Positions 63,077-64,000 of a stretch of 64,000 bases of DNA are shown here, piece after piece. Positions within the stretch are counted from its first letter, which is position 1; each line of letters begins with the position of its first letter. This stretch comes from Poecilobothrus nobilitatus (taxonomy: Eukaryota > Arthropoda > Insecta > Diptera > Dolichopodidae): assembly GCA_947095535.1 (NCBI GenBank), contig OX352773.1:234341477-234405476 (forward strand), written 5' to 3'. The notes beneath the pieces were generated by a model. The model saw only the letters and a list, made by a program, of their open reading frames with translations, searched no databases and had not been told where the DNA came from. The position numbers were made by a program, and so were the translations under genes.

Positions 63077-64000
63077 TGATATTTTAATTTATCGTTGCCA
63101 ATTAGATGACCAACCTGAAATGGAATTTTCAATATTAAATAAATTGTACACCCATACAAAGAATATTTTTAGATATTTGTTCTTTATTATTTAAACTTAG
63201 TTTAATATTTTATCAAAATATATTAAGTTGAAGATTCAATAATATATTTTTATGATAGAATTTGAATTTATTAAATTTTTTTTCTTTCTATTTCTAATTA
63301 GTTGACCATAACTGTATAATATTATCAATATTCACAATAGAATCATTAACAGAAATGATTATGTATTGTATAAAATTTTATAATTTTCAAAATTCTTTGT
63401 TATATTTTCGAGAATAATCCTTTGGGGAATTTAATCCTTAGAACAAAATCTCCATATAGCAAAAAAAAAATGTAAAAATGGAAAATACTTGAAAACAAAA
63501 CAAAAACAAGTGTTAAGTATTTTTTGAAAATTTTTTATTTTTATACATAAGAGAATAAAAATAAATCAATTTCAAAAACAAAAAAAAATGTATTTTTAAA
63601 ATTAAAAAAGATATTTTAGAAATTGGTCTAAAAAAAACAAAACATAGCTATTATATGTATAACAAAAATTTATTTTAAATTGAAAAAAACTAAAGTTAAA
63701 TTAAAAACAAATTTCCTAATTTTGTTTTTGTTTTTTTTTTTTTTATAAATAATTTTACAAATCATTGTCATCAAATTACCAAGTTTTTTTAAAATTTTTT
63801 TTTTTTTATATAAATAGTTTTATTTAAGTGAAATCTTGTTTTTTAAAAGTAATTTAAAATGAAATTTGATATAATGAGTTTGTATATAGACAATATTAAA
63901 ACCTAAAAAGTATTAAAATAATAAATAGGTATATATCAGTTTTTTTTTTTTTTTATTATTCATTGGATTTTTTTGCAATATTTTTGTAGAGTAAAACACT
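63077..64000. other. AT-rich tail of window, no gene seen
   Basis: It contains 'ctaattagttgaccataact' then 'gta' at 63294-63316 and a weaker relative, 'caattagatgaccaacct', near 63099-63116. Both resemble the GGTCAA-bearing ends of Tc1-like elements when complemented. They may be remnants of a terminal inverted repeat belonging to the transposase relic. The remainder is A/T background. Confidence 0.6.

Noticed and set aside
1..64000. CRISPR arrays, bacterial operons, riboswitches or phage genes
   Set aside because: The sequence is clearly eukaryotic in composition and repeat content. No spaced identical palindromic repeats or compact coding clusters are present.

Overview
The window is 64 kb of extremely AT-rich, non-coding eukaryotic DNA (roughly four fifths A+T or more by eye), packed with A/T homopolymer runs, (TA)n tracts and transposon debris. 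I find no intact protein-coding gene, no rRNA and no functional tRNA. No open frame exceeds about 140 codons, and those I inspected that are long are low-complexity K/N/I/F/Y/L readings of homopolymers or readings through repeats. Real coding homology appears only as three decayed transposon fragments.

The likely source is a brachyceran fly (Diptera). The best evidence is the repeat at 27488-28207. Its GGAC tract, the adjoining stretch reading 'gctaaatcgactcag' then 'tgatcctgattcagaatat', and its ATACCC/GGGTAT end look like the mini-me / DINE-1-type (Helentron-like) elements familiar from Drosophila and other flies. A tRNA-derived SINE, a Tc1-like transposase relic and two 5'-truncated LINE tails fit an insect. 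Species and chromosome position cannot be told. The window could be intergenic or lie in a very large intron.

Layout. 1-9.2 kb: AT-rich DNA with a 25-bp tandem repeat, several perfect or near-perfect hairpins, and a foldback MITE (3903-4743) carrying 88-bp internal repeats that recur at 5.9, 23.0 and 25.7 kb. 9.2-12.1 kb: a Helentron-like element with an unusual alternating 142/117-bp internal array, then a short hAT-like MITE abutting a decayed foldback element. 12.1-22.7 kb: almost featureless A/T DNA with two small islands of different composition near 17 kb. 22.7-28.3 kb: the densest cluster, with a second foldback MITE, a palindromic element, a LINE tail (minus strand), a small minisatellite and a second Helentron-like element. 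28.3-41.7 kb: mostly homopolymers, a 41-bp tandem repeat at 31.7 kb and a MITE with ~42-bp terminal inverted repeats at 34.4 kb. 41.7-48 kb: an old SINE, a second LINE tail, and the 3' end of a third Helentron-like copy. 48-64 kb: two better-preserved copies of the same SINE (one with a clear 13-bp target-site duplication), a SINE head fragment and a broken Tc1-like transposase.

There are no genes working together. The content is a layered record of class I (LINE plus dependent SINE) and class II (Helentron, hAT-like, Tc1, foldback MITE) insertions in a mutationally AT-biased background. I found no convincing undescribed system. The most distinctive objects are the SINE family, whose head looks tRNA-Arg-derived and keeps an anticodon-arm palindrome, and the dimeric internal array of the first Helentron-like element.
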